Shown: piece by piece, positions 45,188 to 52,902 of the stretch
Layout: each line of letters opens with the position of its first letter
Numbering within the stretch: the stretch's first letter is position 1
Origin: Bradyrhizobium sp. CCBAU 51765
GTDB lineage: Bacteria > Pseudomonadota > Alphaproteobacteria > Rhizobiales > Xanthobacteraceae
Length of the DNA stretch: 64,000 nt
Reading direction: 5' to 3'
Assembly (NCBI RefSeq): GCF_015291725.1
Contig: NZ_CP030038.1
Coordinates: 3,523,001 to 3,587,000 of the forward strand
Translations under genes and position numbers: made by a program
Notes under the pieces: generated by a model
The model's input: the letters and a program-made list of their open reading frames with translations, nothing else
What the model was told of the DNA's origin: nothing
Database searches by the model: none

Positions 45188-45485
45188 CAGGCGCTCCCAG
45201 GGTCATGCAGGCGGGAGCGCCATTGGTCTCTCAGCCACCAGCGCCTACGGGCAGTGCCTCGGCTGATGATGCAGTGACCGTACACCTGACGCGGCGTTTC
45301 GGCCAACGAAATCGGGGAATGTGCCGGTCGATTTCCGCTCCGGCCGCTGCTTCCTGGTTGAAGAGCCGTCCGAAACGGTTGTGAACGCTTGATCCAGGTT
45401 AGTCGGCGAAGCTTTTTTGAGCGCTTGGCGCGATTTGAGTAACTTATGCAAGAGCGCGACCATGAACTTCGATGCATGATGGCGG

Positions 45486-45668
45486 ATGCCCGACGCCCTG
45501 TTTGCCCGCGCCACACGTGCTATCGAAGAGAGCCGCGCCCTCCGGGAGCAGCACAGAAAGGCTGCGGGCCAATATGGCGAAACCGTCAACGATTTGCGTT
45601 TGGCCATCATGGACAGCGCGATGCTGCGCTCGGAGATCAAGGCGCGCCGGGACAACGAGGAACCGTAG
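45486..45668 (+). CDS. small hypothetical helical protein (60 residues)
   Basis: ATG at 45486 opens MPDALFARATRAIEESRALR... with QHRKAAGQYGETVNDLRLAI and ends RSEIKARRDNEEP. It is charged and helical throughout. No strong ribosome binding site is seen, so the start is uncertain. It resembles other tiny helical proteins of this region and belongs to the cluster of small genes on the plus strand that continues to 47137. Function is unknown. Confidence 0.4.
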   Translation: MPDALFARATRAIEESRALREQHRKAAGQYGETVNDLRLAIMDSAMLRSEIKARRDNEEP

Positions 45669-45800
45669 CTCCGATCTTTTCACGGACGTGCGCAACCGTT
45701 CCCCGTCCGGAACGTTGATCGTCGGTGAACCTGTGCGGCTGGGCCGCCGACGTCAGAACGCGACGGCGCGCTCGACCTCATGCACCAGGGAGAACGCCTG

Positions 45801-46001
45801 ATGACGGCGCGACATCGGTTCAAGCATGTAGAGACCCTGGAAGCGCGCCTCGCCGCCGAGGCGGAGCGGCTGCGTGAACAGGCCAGCTCGCTTCCGCCCG
45901 GAGTGGCCCGCGAGGAGATGTTGCGCAAGGCGCGTCAGGCGGAAGCGGGATCTCAGATGAGTGAGTGGCTGAGGTCACCGGGCCTGCAGCCGCCGGACTA
46001 G
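45801..46001 (+). CDS. small conserved helical protein, paralogue 1 (LPPG...REEML motif)
   Basis: The ATG at 45801 is preceded by AGGGAGAA. The 66-residue product MTARHRFKHVETLEARLAAE... carries a helical ARLAAEAERLREQASSLPPG, then REEMLRKARQAEAGSQMSEWL and ends LQPPD. The same pattern, LPPG-x-REEML/REMLL-R-KA-x-Q-x-E...WLxxP, recurs in the gene at 46728, so the two are paralogues about 900 bases apart. It is followed by a hairpin at 46017. Function is unknown. Confidence 0.65.
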   Translation: MTARHRFKHVETLEARLAAEAERLREQASSLPPGVAREEMLRKARQAEAGSQMSEWLRSPGLQPPD

Positions 46002-46016
46002 GCGTTGCGACCGTCA

Positions 46017-46041
46017 GCGTGCAGCCTGTCAGGCTGCACGC
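46017..46041 (+). terminator. hairpin after the small helical gene
   Basis: A perfect 10-bp stem (46017-46026 with 46032-46041) with a 5-base loop (tgtca) 15 bases after the stop of the 45801 gene. No T tract follows. Confidence 0.55.
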
Positions 46042-46164
46042 GCCGGGAACGGGTTAGATGTCGGCGCGTACCAATGCGCTGGTGTCGTGGGCAGAAACCG
46101 GAAAAATGAGCACCACGTCCATCGTTCCTCGTTGCGTCCGGTTGTCACCCGGCGGTGCGGGAGA

Positions 46165-46449
46165 TCAACGCCGCTTCGCCGCTTTGGTTCGCCGGTTGTA
46201 GGGCGAGCGGTTCACGGGCCTCAGCGAAATCCCTTCGCGTTGCGCCTTGCTGCGGATGGCCGCGACCGGGCGCTGAAGCTTGATGCTCATCACGCCGGTC
46301 GGCGTGTTGCCTTTCGCAAGCTGCTTCAGCTTGCTCACATCCGCCGGCGTCCACCGCTCGTGCGCGCGGCGCTTGTAAGCGGGATTTGCCTTGCGCGGTC
46401 CCTTGCGGCCGATCGGCGAGCCCGAGCGTTTCCATGCTGCTTTTGCCAT
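46165..46449 (-). CDS. small basic protein with a Myb/SANT-like helix-turn-helix core
   Basis: A 94-residue, strongly basic protein. The middle reads RWTPADVSKLKQLAKGNTPTG and then VMSIKLQRPVAAIRSKAQREGI, which looks like the tri-helical DNA-binding repeat of SANT/Myb or GcrA-like factors (W at the start of helix 1, a helix-turn-helix around residue 50). Both termini are Arg/Lys-rich, which fits DNA or RNA binding. GGAGGATC precedes the ATG at 46449, and a GGAAC promoter candidate lies 27-52 bases further upstream. Function unknown. Confidence 0.6.
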   Translation of the reverse strand: MAKAAWKRSGSPIGRKGPRKANPAYKRRAHERWTPADVSKLKQLAKGNTPTGVMSIKLQRPVAAIRSKAQREGISLRPVNRSPYNRRTKAAKRR

Positions 46450-46475
46450 GATGATCCTCCTTCAAGTCGTTCTTG

Positions 46476-46501
46476 AACATGCGAATCAGCATTTCGGTTC
46501 C
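46476..46501 (-). promoter_or_regulatory. candidate EcfG-type promoter before the small basic gene
   Basis: On the minus strand GGAAC (46497-46501) and TGTT (46476-46479) are separated by 17 bases, resembling GGAAC-N16/17-cGTT with one mismatch in the -10 half. The distance to the ATG at 46449 is 26 bases. Confidence 0.3.
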
Positions 46502-46661
46502 GGCGCAGTGCGGATCGATCGGTCGTGCGCCTGTCGCGCGCGCAAAATCGCGCGGCGTTAACTTATTGAAATGCCGGAACCGCAAGTTGCGGCGGAAGCT
46601 GCCAATGCGCTTCCGGAACTGGGTCGCCCCAACGGCAGCGACTTGACTGACGAGCAACCTG

Positions 46662-46699
46662 GGCCCCGGCGCCAACCTCCCGCCGGGGCCAGCTTTCTT
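46662..46699 (+). terminator. orphan strong hairpin with T-rich tail
   Basis: A perfect 10-bp GC-rich stem (46662-46671 with 46681-46690), a 9-base loop and a tail agctttctt. No plus-strand gene ends just before it. A short non-coding RNA, or a leader ahead of the small gene at 46728, could use it. Confidence 0.55.
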
Positions 46700-46727
46700 C
46701 CATCCGAAATCCAATGTGAATATCCAA

Positions 46728-46937
46728 ATGACCGCCAAACGTAACCGCAGGAAACAGACCCAATCGCTCCAGGAGCGGTTGGCCGCCTTTGCCGAGAACG
46801 CCCGCGAGCGCGCGCGCAGCCTGCCGCCCGGCAGGGAACGCGAGATGCTGCTGCGGCGCGCCAAGCAGAACGAGATGACCTCGAACCTGACAGACTGGCT
46901 GAGCGCACCCGTCTCTCCAAGACGGGAACAACCGTAA
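46728..46937 (+). CDS. small conserved helical protein, paralogue 2
   Basis: A 69-residue product MTAKRNRRKQTQSLQERLAA... with SLPPGREREMLLRRAKQNEM and TSNLTDWLSAP, matching the gene at 45801 in the LPPG/REMLL/KAxQ/WL order. ATG 46728 is taken as start; a GTG at 46716 in frame is alternative, and no clear ribosome binding site is present. The stop TAA overlaps the ATG of the next gene (taatg). Function is unknown; the two paralogues may be partly redundant. Confidence 0.6.
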   Translation: MTAKRNRRKQTQSLQERLAAFAENARERARSLPPGREREMLLRRAKQNEMTSNLTDWLSAPVSPRREQP

Positions 46938-47137
46938 TGGGGAGCATCAAGCATTACCGCGCATTCCAGATCGATCCGGATGGCCACGTGTTCGGATGCA
47001 TCAATCTGGTCTGCGACGATGACGAGCAGGCCAAACGCGAAGCGGCCGCGCTCATGCGGGTCCACCGTATCGAGCTGTGGCGGCTCGACCAGCGGATTGC
47101 GCAATTCGATCTGCCGCGGGAGGCTGCTCGCCAGTAG
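46937..47137 (+). CDS. small hypothetical protein (66 residues)
   Basis: The ATG overlaps the stop of the preceding small gene, so they form an operon. The product MGSIKHYRAFQIDPDGHVFG... continues with INLVCDDDEQAKREAAALMR. It is a mixed alpha/beta mini-domain with a beta hairpin at the start (HYRAFQIDPDGHVFG) and a helix after, typical of conserved small rhizobial proteins. No function is known. The flavoprotein gene starts 63 bases later. Confidence 0.6.
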   Translation: MGSIKHYRAFQIDPDGHVFGCINLVCDDDEQAKREAAALMRVHRIELWRLDQRIAQFDLPREAARQ

Positions 47138-47199
47138 AGCTGCGGGAACCGCGGGCTGCGCGCCGGGTTGGTCGATGACCGACTTCGCCAGGAGCCAGC

Positions 47200-48276
47200 A
47201 TGACGGAAGCCGACGTTCGCAAGGGGATGCCGCCCGTCAAGCTGTCGCGCGAGGAGTTCGAGCGGCGCTACAAGGGTCAGTTCGTCGATCCCGCCTTTGC
47301 CCCGCTGCAACGTGAGCTCGATGCCATCACCGCTGCGGCCTGGGACGCCTACAGCCATTCGCGCAAGGCGCCGTTGACGCGGAAGGCCGGGACAGGCTTC
47401 TCCGACCCCGACTATGATCTTGCCGTCGACTGGCTCGAGGCGCGCGCAAAGATCCTGGAAGCGCAGCGGCGTCACGACGATGCGCGCGAGACGCCGCGCA
47501 TCCTCATCATCAACGGCTCGGCCCGCAGCGAGCACACCTGTCCCGGCGAGATGTCCAAGACCTGGCGGCTGGTCAAGCTGGCCGAGCCCGTCTTTATCGA
47601 GATGGGATTTGCCGTCGACATCCTCGATCTGTCGCGCCTCGCCTCGGAATTCGGCAAGACCATCCACCTCTGCAAGTCCTGCGTCGGCACCGCCATGCCG
47701 CTCTGCCACTGGCCGTGCAGCTGCTATCCGAACCATTCGCTGGGTCAGACCGGCGACTGGATGAACGAGATCTATCCGCTCTGGGTTGCCGCCCACGGCA
47801 TCCTGATCGCGGCTCCGGTGCACTGGTATCACGTGCCTGCCGGGCTCAAGGCGATGATGGACCGCATGGTCTGCGCCGACGGCGGCAATCCCGATCCGAC
47901 CTCGACCCACGGCAAGAACGCCACCGAAGCCAAGGCGATGGAGCTGAAGGGCTGGCCCTATCCGCGCCATCTCGCCGGCCGTCATTTCGGCGTCGTCGTT
48001 CACGGCGATGCGGTCGGCGCCGAGGGCGTGCGCCGGGCCTTGTCCGACTGGCTGACCGACATGCAGCTGATCTCGGCGGGGCGCTTCGCCGAGCTCGACG
48101 GCTATGTCGGCTACATGGAGCCATACGCCACCTCGCATCGCGATCTCGATGAGGACAGGGAATTCCAGCAGGAGGTGCAGAATGTGGCGCGCGCGCTGGG
48201 CAACGCGGTCCGGCTTGCAAGGAGCGGGCGCCTCGAGGAGCCCGGTACGGGTCTTGCGGACCCCAACCCGAAATGA
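47200..48276 (+). CDS. flavodoxin-like NAD(P)H-dependent oxidoreductase
   Basis: A 358-residue protein. After an N-terminal helical part (about 1-95) there is a flavodoxin-like domain with ILIINGSARSEHTCPGEMSK, where FMN phosphate would bind, and VAAHGILIAAPVHWYHVPAGLKAMMDRM, the usual NADPH-dependent FMN reductase or WrbA-like stretch. A cysteine-rich loop CKSCVGTAMPLCHWPCSCYP sits between them, which could bind metal or a cluster. It overlaps the next gene by atga, so they are coupled. Confidence 0.85.
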   Translation: MTEADVRKGMPPVKLSREEFERRYKGQFVDPAFAPLQRELDAITAAAWDAYSHSRKAPLTRKAGTGFSDPDYDLAVDWLEARAKILEAQRRHDDARETPRILIINGSARSEHTCPGEMSKTWRLVKLAEPVFIEMGFAVDILDLSRLASEFGKTIHLCKSCVGTAMPLCHWPCSCYPNHSLGQTGDWMNEIYPLWVAAHGILIAAPVHWYHVPAGLKAMMDRMVCADGGNPDPTSTHGKNATEAKAMELKGWPYPRHLAGRHFGVVVHGDAVGAEGVRRALSDWLTDMQLISAGRFAELDGYVGYMEPYATSHRDLDEDREFQQEVQNVARALGNAVRLARSGRLEEPGTGLADPNPK

Positions 48277-49175
48277 CCGGCGCGATGCCACTCGATTGCC
48301 TGATCGTCGGAGGCGGTCCGGCCGGGCTGATGGCCGCGATCTATCTGGCGCGATTCCGCCGCAGCGTCTGCCTCGTGGATGCGGGCGCGAGCCGGGCGGC
48401 GCTGATCCCGCGCAGCCACAATGTCCCGGGCTTCGTCCACGGCCTGTCCGGTACTGAACTGATCGAACGGATGTCGGTCCAGCTGGACGAGCTCGCCGTC
48501 CCGCGCGTAGACGCCGAGGTCACTGGCCTGCAGCGACACGATCAGGGTTTTCTGGCGAGCTGGAATGGCCGGGCGCATGCGGCCGCTGTGGTCATTCTCG
48601 CCTGCGGCATCGTCGATACCCATCCGCCGTTCGACGAATGGCGCACTGCCGTTGCGGATGGGCTGTTGCGCTACTGCCCCGTCTGCGACGCCTTCGAGGC
48701 GTCCGGCCGCCGCATCGGCGTCATCGGCCCGCTCTCGCGCGCCGCGGGCAAGGCGCTGTTCCTGCGCGGCTATTCGAAAGACGTCATGCTGCTCGCAACG
48801 GATCGTGATGACGATCAGGCGGCGACGTCACGATTGGCCGAGGCGGATGTGGACGTCCTGTTCGCGCCCGATCTGCGTCTGCGGCGGAGAGGCGAACTCG
48901 TGGAAGCCGTCTTCGCCAACGGCCGCACGGCGCAGTTCGACACTGTCTATCCCGCGATGGGTGCGGAGGCGCGCTCGCAGCTCGCGGTGTCGCTGGGCGC
49001 CAAGCATACCGGGGAGGGCTATCTGAAGGTCGACGACCAACAGCGCACGTCGATCGATGGGCTTTACGGCATCGGCGACGTCGTCACCGACCTGCACCAG
49101 ATCGCGGTCGCGTTCGGCCACGCGGCGGTTGCCGCCTGCACGATCCACAACAGCCTGCCGCAGCGCTTTGCATAG
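48273..49175 (+). CDS. thioredoxin reductase-like FAD-dependent oxidoreductase
   Basis: A 300-residue flavoprotein. The FAD loop is CLIVGGGPAGLMAAIYLARF (residues 8-27) and GLYGIGDVVTDLHQIAVAFGHA closes the FAD site. A CxxC pair lies in RYCPVCDAFEA as in thioredoxin reductases, but the NADPH segment reads RIGVIGPLSRAAGKALFL, lacking the usual GxGxxA motif. It may be a thioredoxin reductase relative with another electron donor. It is coupled to the flavodoxin-like gene and upstream of the Csp-like gene. Confidence 0.85.
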   Translation: MTGAMPLDCLIVGGGPAGLMAAIYLARFRRSVCLVDAGASRAALIPRSHNVPGFVHGLSGTELIERMSVQLDELAVPRVDAEVTGLQRHDQGFLASWNGRAHAAAVVILACGIVDTHPPFDEWRTAVADGLLRYCPVCDAFEASGRRIGVIGPLSRAAGKALFLRGYSKDVMLLATDRDDDQAATSRLAEADVDVLFAPDLRLRRRGELVEAVFANGRTAQFDTVYPAMGAEARSQLAVSLGAKHTGEGYLKVDDQQRTSIDGLYGIGDVVTDLHQIAVAFGHAAVAACTIHNSLPQRFA

Positions 49176-49265
49176 CCTGTCCCGTCTCAATCGACCGGAA
49201 CCTGGAACGAAGCGCGTTGCTCCGCTTTGGTCGACCGAAAGGGGGCGCGCAATTGGAGACAACCG

Positions 49266-49595
49266 ATGGCTCAATCCGAAGACATGATCCGCTGCATCGA
49301 TCTCTGCATGAGCTGTTACCGGACATGCCTCGGCACGGCGATGAACCATTGCCTCGAGACCGGCGGCAAGCACGTCGAGCCGAAGCATTTCCGCCTGATG
49401 ATGGCCTGCGCCGAGATGTGCCGGACGGCTGCGCATGTCATGCTGATCAACACGCCGCATCACCGGCATACCTGCGCTGAGTGCGCCGAGATCTGCAACG
49501 AATGCGCCGAGGATTGCGAGCGGATCGGCGGCATGGACGAATGCGTCGCGATGTGCCGCTCATGCGCGCAATCCTGCCGCGCGATGGCGGCCTGA
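49266..49595 (+). CDS. four-helix-bundle copper storage-like protein (Csp/DUF326)
   Basis: A 109-residue, Cys-rich helical protein with repeated CxxxC motifs (CIDLCMSCYRTCLG, CAEMCRTAAH, CAECAEICNECAEDCE, CVAMCRSCAQSC). This pattern is that of Csp copper storage proteins and related DUF326 bundles, in which the thiolates line the core and bind many Cu(I) ions. No signal peptide is present, so it would be cytosolic, as in Csp3. The ATG at 49266 follows GGAG by seven bases. Another small gene follows after 10 bases. Confidence 0.85.
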   Translation: MAQSEDMIRCIDLCMSCYRTCLGTAMNHCLETGGKHVEPKHFRLMMACAEMCRTAAHVMLINTPHHRHTCAECAEICNECAEDCERIGGMDECVAMCRSCAQSCRAMAA

Positions 49596-49605
49596 GGAGG
49601 CGCCG

Positions 49606-49794
49606 ATGCTGGAAGAGAAGCTCAAGGAAGCGATCGTTGGCGAGTTGCAGCGTCAGGCCGCCGACCGGCCGCAAGCGCTGAAGGTCCAGCGCGTGGGAGA
49701 CGCGGAGGGCTCGGAGGAGCTGACCGTCAACGGCAAGATCGACCTTGGTGCGCTGGTCATGGTGATCGCAGGATCGGTCGCGGGCGGGCCCTAG
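49606..49794 (+). CDS. small hypothetical protein (62 residues)
   Basis: The product MLEEKLKEAIVGELQRQAAD... is followed by ELTVNGKIDLGALVMVIAGS and ends VAGGP. It starts 10 bases after the Csp-like gene and so is probably co-transcribed. The first half is helical and charged; the second has a beta/loop segment and a short hydrophobic end that could be a weak membrane anchor. No family is recognised. Confidence 0.6.
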   Translation: MLEEKLKEAIVGELQRQAADRPQALKVQRVGDAEGSEELTVNGKIDLGALVMVIAGSVAGGP

Positions 49795-49813
49795 CGCCGG
49801 TCGACTGCAGCTC

Positions 49814-50752
49814 TCATGCAGTTCGGGCGGAACGCCGCAGGGACTTCGGCGGCTGACCGAATGCGCGGATGAAGGCTCTGCGCATCCGCTCGGGGTCGCG
49901 AAAGCCGGTGGCTTGAGCGACGCGCTCGATCGCCTCTCCGGAGGACTGCACGCGCTCCCGTGCCACCTCGACCCGCAAGCGCTCGACGGCCTTCGTTGGC
50001 GTGGATCCGGTTTCGGCGATGAAGGAGCGGACGAAATGCCGTGAACTCAGGCCTGCGCGCTCGGCAAGTGCCTCGACCGTGAGAGGCGCATCCAGATTCT
50101 CGCGCACCCATGAAAGAAGGTTGCCGAAGCGCCCGTTCGGCGTCTTCAGTTCGAGCAAGGTCGAGAATTGCGATTGTACGCCACTGCGGCGATGGTACAG
50201 CACCAGCTGCCGAGCGGTCGCTTGCGAAATCTCTTCGCCGTGGTCCTCGGCGATCATGGCGAGCGCCAGATCAATTCCTGCGGTGATTCCGGCCGATGTC
50301 CACACGCCGCCATCGCGGGTGAAGATCTGGTCCGGCTCGAGCCGGACTTTCGGGTACCGTCCGATGAAGTCACGGGTGCAGGACCAATGCGTGGTCGCGC
50401 AACGACCATCCAGGACTCCCGCCTCGGCGAGCAAATAGGCCCCCGAGCAGACGCTGGCCAGACGCACGCCGCGGCGCGCCAATCTCTGAATGAATGCGAT
50501 CGTCGTCTTGCAGCGCGCCGCGTCCTCGACGCCTTCGCCACCTGCAACGAAAAGCGTCGTGACCGAGCTTGCCGATCGCAAGCTGCGCGCGAGCATCTCG
50601 GTGCCCGACGAACTGCGCACGGCGCCGGCCTTCGTGGCAACCGTTATCACACGCGGCGCGTGCGGCGTGTGGCGTCTTGCGATCTCGAACACCGATATCG
50701 GGCCGGCGGCATCCAGCAACTGGAATTCGGGAAAGATCAGGAAGCCGATCAT
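49814..50752 (-). CDS. GlxA-type regulator (DJ-1/PfpI domain plus AraC HTH)
   Basis: A 312-residue transcription factor. The N-terminal DJ-1/PfpI-like domain (about 1-175) begins MIGFLIFPEFQLLDAAGPIS and has the Cys elbow LASVCSGAYLLAEAGVL; the C-terminal AraC-type double helix-turn-helix is about residues 205-300 (LTVEALAERAGLSSRHFVRSF and VAQATGFRDPERMRRAFIRAF). GlxA-type regulators respond to small metabolites. It is divergent from a PfpI-family gene at 50845, which is probably its target. The ATG at 50752 is chosen by the conserved start of the domain. Confidence 0.92.
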   Translation of the reverse strand: MIGFLIFPEFQLLDAAGPISVFEIARRHTPHAPRVITVATKAGAVRSSSGTEMLARSLRSASSVTTLFVAGGEGVEDAARCKTTIAFIQRLARRGVRLASVCSGAYLLAEAGVLDGRCATTHWSCTRDFIGRYPKVRLEPDQIFTRDGGVWTSAGITAGIDLALAMIAEDHGEEISQATARQLVLYHRRSGVQSQFSTLLELKTPNGRFGNLLSWVRENLDAPLTVEALAERAGLSSRHFVRSFIAETGSTPTKAVERLRVEVARERVQSSGEAIERVAQATGFRDPERMRRAFIRAFGQPPKSLRRSARTA

Positions 50753-50844
50753 GAACGCGTCCAAAAATGAGGGAATTACGCCGTTTCCGCTCCCAAGGCC
50801 AACATGGCAGGCTGCCACCGTCAAGCGCGATGTCGAGGTTGGAT

Positions 50845-51531
50845 ATGTCGGGTCCGTTACAGATCGGTCTTCTGGTTTTTCCCCGCGTGACCCAGCTCGA
50901 TCTCACCGGTCCCGCCCAGGTCTTCTCCAGCCTGCCTGACGTGACGGTGCATCTGATCTGGAAACGCATCGAGCCCGTGCCGAGCGATTCCGTGATTGCG
51001 CTGACGCCGACCGTCACCTTCGCCGATTGCCCGCAACTCGACGTGATCTGCGTCCCGGGCGGCTATGGCACCGACGAACTGATGCTGGACGAGGAGGTGC
51101 TTGCGTTTCTGAAAGCGCAGGCGCGGGGCGCGAAATATTTGACTTCGGTCTGCACGGGTTCGCTCGTTCTCGGTGCGGCCGGTCTCCTGAAAGGATATCG
51201 CGCGGCCACGCACTGGACGGCGACCGATGCATTGCCGCACTTCGGAGCCGAGGTGTCGCGCGAGAGGGTCTGCATCGATCGCAATCGCATGACGGGCGGC
51301 GGCATCACCGCCGGAATCGACTTCGCGCTCACGCTGGTTTCGATGTTGAGAGGCCGCGCGGCTGCGGAAATGATCCAGCTGCGCATGGAGTACAATCCGG
51401 TACCGCCTTTCCGAGCCGGTTCGCCGGATACCGCACCGGCGGCGATCGTTGCTGCGATGAAGGAGCTGGTCGCGCCCGCGCAGGCGAGGCGTCTGGAGTT
51501 CGTCAGGAGAGCCATTCATCAGGAGGGATAG
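50845..51531 (+). CDS. DJ-1/PfpI family protein (isonitrile hydratase-like)
   Basis: A 228-residue protein of the DJ-1/PfpI superfamily. The nucleophile Cys lies in LTSVCTGSLVLGAAGLL and a glycine loop CVPGGYGTDELMLDEEV precedes it; sequence after it (YRAATHWTATDALPHFG, RMTGGGITAGIDFALTL) matches the isonitrile hydratase branch, which hydrates cyclohexyl isocyanide to the formamide. The actual substrate is unknown. The start at 50845 follows GAGG by six bases. It is divergent from GlxA and precedes a binding protein by 59 bases. Confidence 0.85.
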   Translation: MSGPLQIGLLVFPRVTQLDLTGPAQVFSSLPDVTVHLIWKRIEPVPSDSVIALTPTVTFADCPQLDVICVPGGYGTDELMLDEEVLAFLKAQARGAKYLTSVCTGSLVLGAAGLLKGYRAATHWTATDALPHFGAEVSRERVCIDRNRMTGGGITAGIDFALTLVSMLRGRAAAEMIQLRMEYNPVPPFRAGSPDTAPAAIVAAMKELVAPAQARRLEFVRRAIHQEG

Positions 51532-51590
51532 CGCGGCGTTTCGAGGCAATCATCGCCGACAGTCGTCGCGATGCGAGAGCGAAGGGGAAG

Positions 51591-52856
51591 ATGGTGGATC
51601 ACGTAGCGGCGTTGCAGTCATGGCACATCCGACTTTGCCGGTCGGTCTTCGGCATCATCCTGACGCTGGGGCCGGTCGCATTCGCCGAACGGAGCCTGGC
51701 CGCCGATTTTTCCGGTGACGTCGTCCGGATCGGCATCATCAACGACCAGGCGGGACCATTGTCCGACCTTGCCGGACCCGGCTCCGTCGTCGCCGCGAAG
51801 ATGGCAGTCCAGGATTTCCAGAAGGTCGCGCCGGGACTGAAGGTCGACATCGTCGTCGCCGACCATCAGAACAAGCCGGATATCGGCGCCCAGATCGTCC
51901 GCAAATGGTTCGACGTGGATGGCGTCGACATGGTGGCCGACGTCGGAAACTCGGCGGTCGCGCTCGCCATCCAGTCGATCGCGCGCGACAAGAACAGGAT
52001 CGTCATCTACTCGGCGGTCGGGACCACCGAAATCGGCGGCAAGCAATGTTCGCGCACCGGTCTGATGTGGTTGCACGACAATTACAATCTGGTCGCCGGC
52101 TCGGTCCGAAAGCTGGTGTCGCAAGGATACGACAGCTGGTTCTTCATCGCGTCCGACTATGCGTTCGGGCGCAATATGGTCGAAGTATCTCAGCGCGTGC
52201 TCGCGGCGACTGGGGCCAAGTCGCTCGGCGCGGTCTTTCATCCGCTGGGAAATGCCGACTACAGCTCTTTCCTGCTCCAGGCCCAGGCCTCGAAGGCCAA
52301 AGTGGTCGCGTTCGCCAATGCTGGCGAACAGCTCGTGACCTCGATGAAGCAATGGAATGAGTTCGGAATGAATGCCGGGTCTCAGAAGGCCGTCGCCGAG
52401 CTCATGTTCCTGACCGATGTGCACGCCATGGGCGCCGAAACGGCCAAGGGGTTGACGACGGTTACCGCCTGGTACTGGGCGCTCAACGAGGCGACGCGGG
52501 TGTTCGCCCAGAGGTTCTACAACCTTCACAACGCAATGCCGACCGCGCCACAAGCCGCCGTCTACTCGGCCGTCCTGCAATACCTGAGGGCCGCGGCTGC
52601 TGCAGGGACGGATGAAACCAATGCTGTCCTGGAGCAGATTCGGTCAATGCCCGTAGACGACTTCTATGCGCCTGGCGCGCGGCTGCGCGCTGACAACAAG
52701 CTGGTGCACGATTTCTATCTCGTCGAGGTCAGGAAGCCTTCGGACGTGAAGACGCCCTGGGACTATTACGACGTTGTCGAGAGAATACCTGCCGAGGAAG
52801 CCTATCTCCCGTTGAGCCAGAGTGAATGCCCGCTGCTGAAGACCTCGCAAAAATAG
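51591..52856 (+). CDS. ABC transporter substrate-binding protein (LivK-type), no permease nearby
   Basis: A 421-residue secreted periplasmic protein. A signal peptide runs to about residue 38 (SVFGIILTLGPVAFAERSLAA) before DFSGDVVRIGIINDQAGPLSDL. The body is the type 1 periplasmic-binding fold of branched-chain amino acid binding proteins (LivK/AmiC family). No liv permease or ATPase is next to it, so it must share another transporter or act as a sensor. The ATG at 51591 follows aaggggaag, which is close. It may form one transcript with the PfpI gene. Confidence 0.85.
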   Translation: MVDHVAALQSWHIRLCRSVFGIILTLGPVAFAERSLAADFSGDVVRIGIINDQAGPLSDLAGPGSVVAAKMAVQDFQKVAPGLKVDIVVADHQNKPDIGAQIVRKWFDVDGVDMVADVGNSAVALAIQSIARDKNRIVIYSAVGTTEIGGKQCSRTGLMWLHDNYNLVAGSVRKLVSQGYDSWFFIASDYAFGRNMVEVSQRVLAATGAKSLGAVFHPLGNADYSSFLLQAQASKAKVVAFANAGEQLVTSMKQWNEFGMNAGSQKAVAELMFLTDVHAMGAETAKGLTTVTAWYWALNEATRVFAQRFYNLHNAMPTAPQAAVYSAVLQYLRAAAAAGTDETNAVLEQIRSMPVDDFYAPGARLRADNKLVHDFYLVEVRKPSDVKTPWDYYDVVERIPAEEAYLPLSQSECPLLKTSQK

Positions 52857-52902
52857 CGCTTTGCCCCGCGCCGGGCCTTGCGACCCCTTAAAGCGCGCCT
52901 CT

